Assembly: GCA_002862965.1 (NCBI GenBank)
Contig: PKCW01000168.1
Location: forward strand, 1-8,739
Reading direction: 5' to 3'
Length of the DNA: 8,739 bases
From: Pseudomonadota bacterium
GTDB taxonomy: Bacteria; Pseudomonadota; Gammaproteobacteria; UBA5335
Shown: positions 1-8,739 of the stretch, piece by piece
Layout: every line of letters starts with the position of its first letter
Numbering within the stretch: the stretch's first letter is position 1
Notes under the pieces: generated by a model
The model's input: the letters and a program-made list of their open reading frames with translations, nothing else
Databases searched by the model: none
What the model was told of the DNA's origin: nothing
Position numbers and translations under genes: made by a program

Positions 1-1389
<1,389 letters not shown>

Positions 1390-1411
1390 GGGATGCTCCG
1401 CGTGGGCGCGC

Positions 1412-1858
1412 TCAGGCCGCGACGATCGCCTTGGTGAGCGCGCCGGTGGCGATCAGTTTCTCGGTGCCGTCGGGGCTGCGCGAAAAGGACTCGCAGCGCA
1501 TGAACGCCAGCGTCCTGCCGGCGCGGTCGACGCGCGCATGCACGATGATGGTGTCGCCGCGGTTGGCCGGGCGCAGGATGCTGGTCTGGGTGTCGGCGGT
1601 GACGGCGTGCTTTTCCGCCGGCAACAGCGACGACAGCGCGATGAAGTCCGCGACGTCATGCATCAGGCAGACGAAGCCGCCGTGCAGCTTGCCATGCATG
1701 TTCGCGGTGAATTCATTCACCTCGTAGTGGATCTCGCACTCGCCGTCCTGCGCGCGCACCAGGCGCAGGCCGGCCGCGCGGTGCGCGGGGGTGGCCAGTA
1801 CGTCATCGAGCACGCGCGCGAGCATGGTGCCGGCCGGTTGCGTTGCGTTCGCCGTCAT
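1412..1858 (-). CDS. PaaI/4HBT-like hotdog-fold acyl-CoA thioesterase
   Basis: A 148-residue protein with a single hotdog domain. The signature lies at about 53-71: NMHGKLHGG followed by Asp68. This matches the N-x-G-x-x-HGG...D pattern of PaaI-type thioesterases, in which the Asp and the HGG backbone position the thioester and the attacking water. The strands [19 protein letters not shown] and ALTKAIVAA complete the fold. The family hydrolyses acyl-CoA thioesters, often aromatic or toxic dead-end products, in the cytosol, usually as a tetramer. The specific substrate cannot be read from sequence. The ATG lies three bases after the stop codon of the upstream GST gene (TGA GCG ATG), with a GGAG inside that gene's end, so translation is probably coupled. 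Its stop is 22 bases from the next GST start. Confidence 0.88.
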   Translation of the reverse strand: MTANATQPAGTMLARVLDDVLATPAHRAAGLRLVRAQDGECEIHYEVNEFTANMHGKLHGGFVCLMHDVADFIALSSLLPAEKHAVTADTQTSILRPANRGDTIIVHARVDRAGRTLAFMRCESFSRSPDGTEKLIATGALTKAIVAA

Positions 1859-1861
1859 CGC

Positions 1862-2878
1862 TCAGGACTCCAGCCAGCGCAGGCAGCCGGTGTCCGCGAG
1901 CAGGGCTCGCAACGGCGCACTGCCGTTCACTTGCGCGAACTTGCGGCGGATCTCCTGCAGCGATTTCGCGTGGTACTTCTGCACTTCCTGCGTGAAGCCG
2001 GTGCCGGCGATGTGCGCGGTGAACTGCTTTTCGCCGGCAGCCAGCGCCCGCGCATTGGCGTCTGACCAGGGCAGGAAACGGGCACCGATTTCCTCGCGCA
2101 GCAGCGGCGCGAGTTCCGCCGCCAGCGTCGCGAAGGGCAGCAGCTCGCCGTCGCCGCGCGGGTCCTCCATGCGCGCCACCCAGGCGCAAGTGCGCGGGGC
2201 GTTGGCGCGCAGCCAGGCGCCGGGCGTCGGGTCGGACAGCAGTTCCTTGAACTGGCCGTATAGCCCGAAGTCGGCCAGCGTCGGGCGCGCGCCGAACAGG
2301 AAATCGCGCGACTGCAGGAGGGTTTCCAGCAGGCCGGTGATGCGCCGGAAGGAGTCCTCGATGAAACGGCCGTTGGCCTCGGCCTGCGCATTGCCGCGGC
2401 CGGAGCCGACGAACGACAGGCGCGGCACCATGCGCGCTTCCAGCATGCCGGCCATCTGCACGGCGGCTTCCGGCGGCGAGCCGGCGGGCACCGTTTCCTG
2501 CGCGATGCGCAGCGCGGCGGACTTCGCGTCGGCGTCATAGAACCAGCGGAAATGGAACATCGGCTTGTTGCACCACTCGTCCGCAAACTCTTCCAGCAGC
2601 GCCGCGAGGAAATCCGTCGCCGGGTCCGCCGCGCGCACCGGTGGCTGCGGGAACTGCGCCTCCAGCGCCTCCATGATCGGCGTCGAATCCTGCAGGCCGC
2701 TGCCGTCCGGGCAGGCCAGGCACGGCACCAGCGGCAACTTCGCGTACTTGCCGAACTCCGCCATCTGGTCCATCGAGCGCACGACCCAGGTGTGCGGGAT
2801 CTTCTTGTAGCGCATGAAGGCGCGCACCTTCACCGAATAGGGTGACATCTCGACGCCGAACAGCCGGTACTCGCTCAT
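1862..2878 (-). CDS. Large GST-fold protein (glutathione S-transferase family, 338 residues)
   Basis: The N-terminal thioredoxin-like domain (about 1-78) starts MSEYRLFGVEMSPYS, with Ser12-Pro-Tyr-Ser15 at the usual catalytic position. It has LPLVPCL with the cis-proline at 52 and LQDSTPIMEALE with Asp64-Ser65 at the gamma-glutamyl site. A helical GST-C region follows, with the TLAD N-capping box near 200-203 (RPTLADFGLYGQF). At 338 residues it is about 100 longer than common GSTs. The extra C-terminal helical part (about 240-338) has no motif I recognise. Function is inferred as glutathione-dependent chemistry or binding with unknown substrate. I chose the ATG at 2878 because the GST fold begins exactly there and GGAG lies eight bases upstream; an in-frame extension to 3034 reads into non-coding sequence. 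It is first in a tight operon with the thioesterase and the YfcG-like gene. There is no signal peptide, so it is probably cytosolic. Confidence 0.85.
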   Translation of the reverse strand: MSEYRLFGVEMSPYSVKVRAFMRYKKIPHTWVVRSMDQMAEFGKYAKLPLVPCLACPDGSGLQDSTPIMEALEAQFPQPPVRAADPATDFLAALLEEFADEWCNKPMFHFRWFYDADAKSAALRIAQETVPAGSPPEAAVQMAGMLEARMVPRLSFVGSGRGNAQAEANGRFIEDSFRRITGLLETLLQSRDFLFGARPTLADFGLYGQFKELLSDPTPGAWLRANAPRTCAWVARMEDPRGDGELLPFATLAAELAPLLREEIGARFLPWSDANARALAAGEKQFTAHIAGTGFTQEVQKYHAKSLQEIRRKFAQVNGSAPLRALLADTGCLRWLES

Positions 2879-3213
2879 GGGGAAGACTCCGTGTGGATGT
2901 GTCGTGGATGAGAGGGATGCGCGCAGCGCGCGGGCAAGGCACCGGCCTGCCTGCGCGACGGCGCCGTCATGCAAAGATCGCCACGAGTATAGGAAGTATA
3001 AACCCCCTTTTCGCTGAAAAACCACCCTGACCACTCCACAGCAACCCGGCTATTTCGCGGCCAAACGTCGTCAATCTCAGCGGATGCAGTGGCCTAATCA
3101 GCAAAATCGACCGGTGTTCGGCCTTGTGATCCATCCAATCTGAACCGGCGGCCGAGCGCGACCCTTGCCTAGTGTCGCCGGCAACGTCCTTGTGTTCCGC
3201 GAACGGATTTTCC
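2879..3213. other. Gene-free stretch: GST operon leader and IS91 3' tail
   Basis: These 335 bases hold no convincing gene. The part nearer the GST gene (2879 to about 2985) is very GC-rich, with a small hairpin near 2920-2935. It contains a 31-codon open frame (2970 to 2875) whose stop overlaps the GST start codon as ATGA. From about 3000 to 3213 the sequence is visibly less GC-rich, like the transposase gene. I read this part as the non-coding downstream tail of the IS91 element, which would hold its origin end. A perfect GTTC-CGC-GAAC hairpin lies at 3194-3204. The exact element boundary cannot be seen. Confidence 0.6.
2986..3000 (-). promoter_or_regulatory. Possible promoter -10 region for the GST-thioesterase-GST operon
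   Basis: On the minus strand two TATACT hexamers lie nine bases apart (complements of 2995-3000 and 2986-2991). Each is a five-of-six match to the sigma-70 -10 consensus, and they sit about 110 bases before the GST start codon. No convincing -35 hexamer lies at the correct spacing, so this is only a candidate. They fall at the likely edge of the IS91 tail, so the insertion may have created or replaced the operon's promoter. Confidence 0.3.
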
Positions 3214-4710
3214 TTACCCAAATAAGCGCGTTTGTGGCGGGCCGCGACTCTCGGGCAACCGAACCGCATCCTGGTATTCACCTTTTTCCTTCAGGTGATT
3301 CAGGATCTTCTGGATCACCACCGGGTCTTCGATGCAGGCAATGACTTTCATGGCGCCGCCGCATTCCCGGCAGGTCTCGATGTCGATATTGAATACACGC
3401 TTTAATCTTTGTGCCCAGGTCATGGCCGCGCGGCGTTCGGCCGGCGTTTGGTCTTGCGCCTCATCGGGCGCTTTGAGCTTGCTGCCTTTACCCCGCTTGG
3501 CGGGCGTCACCAGAGCACGGTGCTTGCTATTGGGGGCAAATACACCGTGGAAACGGGTGAGGTTGACTCTTGGCTTTGGCACCAGTGCGGCGAGGCGGGC
3601 GATGAAATCCAGTGGCTCGAAGATCACATGCGTAGTGCCATCCTTGTACGGCGTCTTCAGCTGGTAGCGAACGTTGCCATTGGGCGTCAACGACAGCCGC
3701 TTCTCGGACACGGCCGGTCTTGAGATGTACCGGCACAGGCGTTCGAGTTTCTGGCGTTCATTCGCCCTGGCCGCCACCCCGGCGTGCAGCGAGAAGCCAG
3801 CCACTTTGCCGACCGTGTCGCCGACTTGATCCTCTGGATCACAGGCGGGCAGCATCTGCAAGGTAAACACCTTGGGCCCCGCCTGTGGGCCAACGGCGAT
3901 CCGGTAGGTGATGGAATGCCCCAGCAGGGAATTCATCGCGTCGTCGTCCACCGCATCCGCGACCAGGTAGCTGTTCTCGGCATCCCGCTCCAGTAGGCCC
4001 TGCCGTTCCAGAAAACGCCCAACCCGGTGGGCAATGGTGTGCGCCAGTTGGGTGAGTTCCTGGCTGGTCGGCGCCTTGACCCAACGGAACCGGGCTGTTG
4101 CATCGGGATGATCGACATACACGCCATCGAGGAACAGCATGTGAAAGTGGATGTTGAGGTTCAGCGCACTGCCGAAGCGCTGGATCAGCGTGACCGCTCC
4201 GGTACGGGCCGTTGTATGAGTATGCCCTGCGCTCTTGATCAAATGTGTCGCGATCACGCGGTAGACCATGCCCAGCACCCGGCCCATGATCTCGGGCCGG
4301 CTGGCAAACAGGAAACGCAGTTGGAACGGGAAACTCAGCACCCACTGGCGCACGGGTTGCTCGGGCAACACCTCGTCGACCAGCAAGGCCGCGCTCTCGG
4401 CCATGCGCCGCGCCCCGCAACTGGGGCAAAAGCCTCTTCGTTTACAACTGAATGCGACCAGGTGCTCGGCGTGGCAGGTGTCGCAGCGCAAACGCAGGAA
4501 GCCGTGTTCGAGACGGCCGCATTTGAGGTAGTCGTCGAACTCGCGTTGCACATAGCCGGGCAGCTCCCTGCCCCGCGCCGCCAAATGGGCAGTGAATACC
4601 GGGTAATACTTTTCGACGATCCGATAGAGAAGGGTTTGCTCGGGACGGTGGCGCTGGTAACGGCCAGCATCTCTATCCCGAGTGGCCGTCCTGGCCGCCG
4701 CGTAGGGCAT
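3214..4710 (-). CDS. IS91-family HUH (single-tyrosine) transposase
   Basis: A 498-residue replication-type transposase that nicks one DNA strand at the element's origin end and moves it by rolling-circle transfer. The N-terminal zinc-binding region (about 64-100) has Cys76-x-x-Cys79, Cys89 and Cys95-x-x-Cys98. The metal-binding HUH motif is His188-Phe-His190 in [16 protein letters not shown]. The catalytic tyrosine is probably Tyr328 in LCRYISRP. No second tyrosine lies four residues away, so it resembles the ISCR single-tyrosine type more than IS91 itself. A C-terminal CRECGG motif (447-452) may be a second zinc site. The ATG at 4710 is the only plausible start: an in-frame stop lies at 4738-4740, and AAGGA sits eight bases upstream of the ATG. 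The gene appears complete and intact. A LexA-type box lies immediately upstream. Confidence 0.93.
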   Translation of the reverse strand: MPYAAARTATRDRDAGRYQRHRPEQTLLYRIVEKYYPVFTAHLAARGRELPGYVQREFDDYLKCGRLEHGFLRLRCDTCHAEHLVAFSCKRRGFCPSCGARRMAESAALLVDEVLPEQPVRQWVLSFPFQLRFLFASRPEIMGRVLGMVYRVIATHLIKSAGHTHTTARTGAVTLIQRFGSALNLNIHFHMLFLDGVYVDHPDATARFRWVKAPTSQELTQLAHTIAHRVGRFLERQGLLERDAENSYLVADAVDDDAMNSLLGHSITYRIAVGPQAGPKVFTLQMLPACDPEDQVGDTVGKVAGFSLHAGVAARANERQKLERLCRYISRPAVSEKRLSLTPNGNVRYQLKTPYKDGTTHVIFEPLDFIARLAALVPKPRVNLTRFHGVFAPNSKHRALVTPAKRGKGSKLKAPDEAQDQTPAERRAAMTWAQRLKRVFNIDIETCRECGGAMKVIACIEDPVVIQKILNHLKEKGEYQDAVRLPESRGPPQTRLFG

Positions 4711-4727
4711 GATCCGCGTCCTTGCGA

Positions 4728-4747
4728 TACTGTGTTTTTATACAGTC
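4728..4747 (-). promoter_or_regulatory. LexA (SOS) box-like operator upstream of the transposase
   Basis: Positions 4730-4745 read CTGT-N8-ACAG, the exact core and spacing of the LexA box of gamma- and betaproteobacteria. The match extends outward to TACTGT on the left and ACAGT on the right of the plus strand. On the transcribed strand the centre is AT-rich (CTGTATAAAA...) and could itself contain a -10 element (TATAAA). The box begins 20 bases upstream of the transposase start codon, where a bound repressor would block transcription. The motif is seen directly; LexA control is inferred. Confidence 0.65.
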
Positions 4748-4785
4748 TATCGCTCAACTGCGGAATCTTGAAGAACTCAGTCTGA

Positions 4786-4821
4786 TGCCAACCAGTACCA
4801 GTCTTTGCCAGCCAGTACCGG

Positions 4822-4825
<4 letters not shown>
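4786..4825. repeat. Two imperfect 20-base tandem units at the guaA 3' end
   Basis: Units at 4786-4805 and 4806-4825 share TGCC(A/G)CCAGTACC(A/G)GTC and agree at 16 of 20 positions. The second unit contains the guaA stop codon (complement of 4822-4824), so the first looks like a copy of the gene's last bases. It lies at the presumed ter end of the IS91 element. It could be a slippage duplication or a scar from an earlier insertion. Confidence 0.55.
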
Positions 4826-6396
<1,571 letters not shown>

Positions 6397-6415
6397 GGCA
6401 GCGTTCCGGACGGGG

Positions 6416-6437
6416 AAAACGCCGGCCGGAGCCGGCG
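6416..6437 (-). terminator. Hairpin plus U-tract between guaB and guaA (terminator or attenuator-like)
   Basis: On the transcribed strand, CGCCGG and CCGGCG form a perfect six-base-pair stem around a six-base loop, followed directly by TTTT and a C-rich run. It lies 18 bases after the guaB stop codon and 20 bases before the guaA start. The shape is that of a weak intrinsic terminator, which could reduce guaA transcription relative to guaB. The same stem is present in the diverged left copy (positions 2-19), where one C-G pair becomes U-G, so pairing is kept. The U-tract of that copy lies outside the window. Confidence 0.45.
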
Positions 6438-7090
6438 GAGAAGAAGGGAAAACGCTCAGCCCACGTCGACGCGGTAGTTCGGCGGTTCCTTGGTGATGAC
6501 GACGTCATGCGCATGGCTTTCGCGCATGCCGGCCTGGGTCACCTTCACGAAGCGGGGGCGCGTGCGCATCTGGCCGATGTCGTTGCAGCCGGTATAGCCC
6601 ATGCTGGCGCGCAGACCACCGAGCAGCTGGTGCACGATGGCGAGCACGCTGCCCTTGTAGGGCACACGGCCTTCGATGCCCTCGGGGACGAGCTTTTCGA
6701 GTTCCTCGGTCGTGTCCTGGAAGTAGCGATCCTTGGAGCCCTGCTGCATGGCCGCAACCGAGCCCATGCCCCGATAGGACTTGTAGGAGCGGCCCTGATA
6801 GAGCTCGACCTCGCCCGGCGCTTCCTCGGTGCCCGCAAACATGCCGCCGACCATGACGCAGTGCGCGCCGGCGGCGAGCGCCTTGGCCAGATCCCCGGAA
6901 TAGCGGATGCCGCCATCGGCGATGACCGGGATGCCGCTTTCGCGCAGCGCGGCCGCGACATTGGCCACGGCCGTGATCTGTGGCACGCCGACGCCGGCGA
7001 TGATGCGCGTGGTGCAGATCGATCCCGGGCCGATGCCGACCTTGACCGCGTCGGCGCCCGCCTCGACCAGCGCTAGGGCGGCCTCGGCGG
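6419..7090 (-). repeat. Diverged direct repeat, right copy (within intact guaB and spacer)
   Basis: This is the intact partner of the repeat at 1-672. It covers the guaB codons from 279 to the stop and the first 37 bases of the guaB-guaA spacer. The two copies lie about 6.4 kb apart in the same orientation, close enough for homologous recombination. A crossover between them would delete guaA, the IS91 element and the GST operon, leaving one intact guaB reading frame with the left copy's 3' half. Confidence 0.95.
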
Positions 7091-7922
7091 TGGCGACGTT
7101 GCCGGCGACGACCTGCAGCGCCGCATAGCGCCGCTTGAGCGCGCGCACCCGCTCGATCACCCCGCGGGAATGGCCGTGTGCGGTGTCGACCACGATGACG
7201 TCTGCCCCTGCATCGATGAGCGCCGCCACGCGCTCTTCGCTCTCGACGCTGGTCCCGACCGCCGCGCCGACGCGCAGCCGGCCCTGGCTGTCCTTGCAGG
7301 CGTTCGGGAAATCGCTGGCTTTCTGGATGTCCTTGACCGTGATCAGGCCGCGCAACTGGAAGCGGTCGTTGACCACCAGCACCTTTTCGATGCGGTGCTC
7401 GTGCAGCAGCTCGATGACCTCGGCCGTCTCCGCACCTTCGCGCACGGTCACCAGTCGCGCCTTGGGCGTCATGATGCTGGTGACGGGCTTGTCGAGCTCG
7501 TCCTCGAAGCGCAGGTCGCGGCCGGTCACGATCCCGACCAGATTCTCGCCGTCGACCACCGGCAGGCCGGAGATGCCGTGGGCGCGGGTGAGCGCGAGCA
7601 CCTCACGGATGCTCTGGTCCGGCCGCACGGTGATGGGATCCTTGATGACGCCGCTTTCGAACTTCTTCACCCGCGCGACTTCGGCGGCCTGGCGTTCGAT
7701 CGACATGTTCTTGTGGACGATGCCGATGCCGCCTTCCTGCGCCAGCGCAATGGCGAGGCGCGCCTCGGTGACGGTGTCCATTGCCGCGCTGATGAGCGGC
7801 ACATTGAGTTCGATGTCGCGGGTGAGGAGGGTGCGCAAACTGACTTCGCGCGGCAGGATTTCGGAATACTCCGGTAACAGGAGCACGTCGTCGAAGGTCA
7901 GCGCTTCCTCGGTGAGTCTCAT
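6456..7922 (-). CDS. guaB: Inosine-5'-monophosphate dehydrogenase
   Basis: GuaB oxidises IMP to XMP with NAD+, the rate-limiting and committed step to GMP. The protein has 488 residues, the usual bacterial length. The N-terminal barrel part ([15 protein letters not shown]) is followed by two CBS domains at about 90-205, containing ISGLPVVDG and [10 protein letters not shown]. The barrel then resumes with the catalytic Cys303 in GPGSICTTR, the phosphate-binding [18 protein letters not shown], and the mobile-flap Arg399-Tyr400. All key residues are present. I chose the ATG at 7922 rather than the in-frame TTG at 7946 because family members begin a few residues before EALTFDD. The ribosome-binding site is poor, with GAGG touching the ATG. 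A strong -10 box lies about 35 bases upstream. guaA follows in the same direction. Confidence 0.98.
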   Translation of the reverse strand: MRLTEEALTFDDVLLLPEYSEILPREVSLRTLLTRDIELNVPLISAAMDTVTEARLAIALAQEGGIGIVHKNMSIERQAAEVARVKKFESGVIKDPITVRPDQSIREVLALTRAHGISGLPVVDGENLVGIVTGRDLRFEDELDKPVTSIMTPKARLVTVREGAETAEVIELLHEHRIEKVLVVNDRFQLRGLITVKDIQKASDFPNACKDSQGRLRVGAAVGTSVESEERVAALIDAGADVIVVDTAHGHSRGVIERVRALKRRYAALQVVAGNVATAEAALALVEAGADAVKVGIGPGSICTTRIIAGVGVPQITAVANVAAALRESGIPVIADGGIRYSGDLAKALAAGAHCVMVGGMFAGTEEAPGEVELYQGRSYKSYRGMGSVAAMQQGSKDRYFQDTTEELEKLVPEGIEGRVPYKGSVLAIVHQLLGGLRASMGYTGCNDIGQMRTRPRFVKVTQAGMRESHAHDVVITKEPPNYRVDVG

Positions 7923-7957
7923 CCTCGGGATCCGCTCAGGTCGCAAAAAGGCAGTTG

Positions 7958-7987
7958 ATTATAGGGGTTCCGGCCCACGGGGGCCAA
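7958..7987 (-). promoter_or_regulatory. Sigma-70 promoter of guaBA
   Basis: The minus strand has a perfect TATAAT -10 hexamer (complement of 7958-7963). Eighteen bases upstream is TTGGCC (complement of 7982-7987), which shares TTG with the -35 consensus. Transcription would start near 7950, giving a leader of under 30 bases before the guaB ATG. An inverted repeat GGCCC-N4-GGGCC (7972-7985) lies between the two hexamers and could be an operator. It does not resemble the E. coli PurR box. Confidence 0.65.
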
Positions 7988-8000
7988 GCGCCCGCCGCCG

Positions 8001-8739
8001 TCAACCCCGCCGATCGGGCTCTGGCGAGGACGGACACATGCCGTTCGGACGGCTCGCCCAGAGTCGATCGATGCGCAGGAAAGGCTGGCCGTGGACCTCC
8101 CCCTTGCGCTGCGCCTCCACCCATTGCGCCTCGACGCTGACCCACAGCCCATTCGCGCCGCCCGTCTCCTGCGCCATCCGCTCCACCGCGGGCGCATCAC
8201 CGATGTCGCCGAGCACCGGCAGCGACTGGCCCGTCCCGCACAGCGCCACCCGTCTGCTGCGGGCATCATAGATGCCTGAAACCCGCATCGGTTCGGCGAT
8301 GGGATCGACCTGCGCCGCGCGGCTGAGACTGTAGGCCATGACCCCGGCGAGCGGCTCGCCGTCGCGGCCGAGCTGGATGAGCCGGGTGGAATCCGCAAGC
8401 TGATAGTCCCCGCCACGACCACTTTCGCCGCGCAGGCGGAGTCGCTTGCCGGTCAGCGTCCACCGCCCCACCTCGTGCAGGACGATGCCGCTGCCCCCAT
8501 GGGCGGACTCATAGCGCTGGCGGAGACGGTAGCTGCCATCGGCAAGCAAGGTCAGGGTGCGGCGCATGCCCCCGCAGGATTTGCAGGGCATTTCGCCCTC
8601 GAAGGTCACCGGGGGAATCAGGGCGGCCTGGGCGCGCACATCGGGCGCCGCAAGCGGTGGCGGTGCGGGCGGGGGTTCGGGATGCCTTGCGGCGCAAGAC
8701 ACCAAGGCCATCACCAGTGCCGGCGCCAGCAATCCGCGC
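8001..8739 (-). CDS. NlpE-like outer-membrane lipoprotein (5' end outside window)
   Basis: The visible part is 243 residues if read from a TTG at 8732. The frame is open to the window edge and the residues before it are Arg-Gly, so the true start probably lies a few codons further out and supplies the basic n-region of a lipoprotein signal. A lipobox (Leu-Val-Ser-Cys, Cys 13 of the visible frame) follows a short hydrophobic stretch, and then a proline-rich linker. The first domain resembles NlpE_N, with FEGEMPCKSCGGM containing the family's Cys-x-x-Cys, then TLTLLADGSYRLRQRY. The second domain resembles the COG3015-type module found in proteobacterial lipoproteins (SGIYDARSRRVALCGTG..., GDAPAVERM), with two more cysteines that may form a disulfide. 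NlpE links envelope or copper stress to Cpx signalling in E. coli; a role here is inference. The stop codon lies 78 bases before the guaB start. Confidence 0.8.
   Translation of the reverse strand, partial: RGLLAPALVMALVSCAARHPEPPPAPPPLAAPDVRAQAALIPPVTFEGEMPCKSCGGMRRTLTLLADGSYRLRQRYESAHGGSGIVLHEVGRWTLTGKRLRLRGESGRGGDYQLADSTRLIQLGRDGEPLAGVMAYSLSRAAQVDPIAEPMRVSGIYDARSRRVALCGTGQSLPVLGDIGDAPAVERMAQETGGANGLWVSVEAQWVEAQRKGEVHGQPFLRIDRLWASRPNGMCPSSPEPDRRG

Larger units (their letters stand above)
3000..4785 (-). mobile_element. IS91-family rolling-circle insertion sequence (ends approximate)
   Basis: The element is defined by its single HUH transposase gene (3214-4710) and by visibly lower GC than the genes on either side. 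It lies between the guaA stop codon and the GST operon. IS91-family elements lack long terminal repeats and make no target duplication, so the ends are hard to place by eye. The left (ter) end should lie between the LexA box (4747) and the short tandem repeat starting at 4786. The right (ori) end should lie downstream of the transposase stop, perhaps near 3000 where base composition shifts. GAAC and CAAG, the tetranucleotides flanking the ori end of IS91 itself, occur on the minus strand near 3189-3197. An end there would leave a tail of only about 16 bases. Confidence 0.6.

Noticed and set aside
3194..3204. GTTC-CGC-GAAC hairpin just after the transposase stop as a terminator
   Set aside because: The four-base-pair stem has no U-tract, so it is too weak to call a terminator. 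It could be part of the IS91 origin end, but that cannot be shown from one copy.
2967..3281. 104-codon minus-strand frame overlapping the transposase 3' end
   Set aside because: It begins inside the transposase coding region in another frame, has no recognisable domain, and is best read as non-coding IS tail.
7923..7946. Alternative guaB start at TTG 7946
   Set aside because: It adds eight residues not expected in the family, and the ATG at 7922 gives the usual 488-residue length.
7135..8271. Plus-strand 378-codon frame spanning the guaB promoter
   Set aside because: It reads opposite guaB, the intergenic promoter and the lipoprotein gene. Its Ser-, Arg- and Thr-rich translation is a typical shadow.

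Overview
The window comes from a GC-rich proteobacterium, most likely a betaproteobacterium or a related gammaproteobacterium. This rests on overall base composition, the form of the GuaB and GuaA proteins, an NlpE/COG3015-type lipoprotein, and a CTGT-N8-ACAG LexA-type box. All genes I can support lie on the minus strand, so the region is described from right to left, the direction of transcription.

At the right edge (8739 to 8001) is a 5'-truncated gene for an NlpE-like outer-membrane lipoprotein. A short gap with a good sigma-70 promoter leads into guaB (7922 to 6456, IMP dehydrogenase) and guaA (6396 to 4822, GMP synthase). Together these convert IMP to XMP and XMP to GMP. A GC hairpin followed by four U residues lies between them and may modulate guaA expression.

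Downstream of guaA is an IS91-family rolling-circle (HUH) transposase gene (4710 to 3214). A near-consensus LexA box sits just upstream of its start codon, and a non-coding tail of roughly 200 bases follows it. The element separates guaA from a compact three-gene operon. That operon encodes a large GST-fold protein (2878 to 1862), a PaaI-like hotdog thioesterase (1858 to 1412) and a YfcG-type glutathione transferase/disulfide reductase (1389 to 709).

The most striking structural feature is at the left edge. Positions 1 to about 672 are a diverged second copy of 6419 to about 7090. This copy holds the last 210 codons of guaB and the start of the guaB-guaA spacer. By hand count it is about 91% identical in DNA, but only 7 of 210 residues differ, so the changes are mostly synonymous. 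It therefore looks like a remnant of a once-functional, diverged guaB, brought in by transfer or IS91-type one-ended transposition, or left by a single-crossover integration. It does not look like an old decaying duplicate. A second guaA copy just outside the left edge is a clear prediction.

I see no tRNA, rRNA or CRISPR array. No complete novel defence or metabolic system is evident. The candidates for something new are the SOS-type control of the IS91 transposase, the rearrangement around guaBA, and the GST-thioesterase-GST operon.
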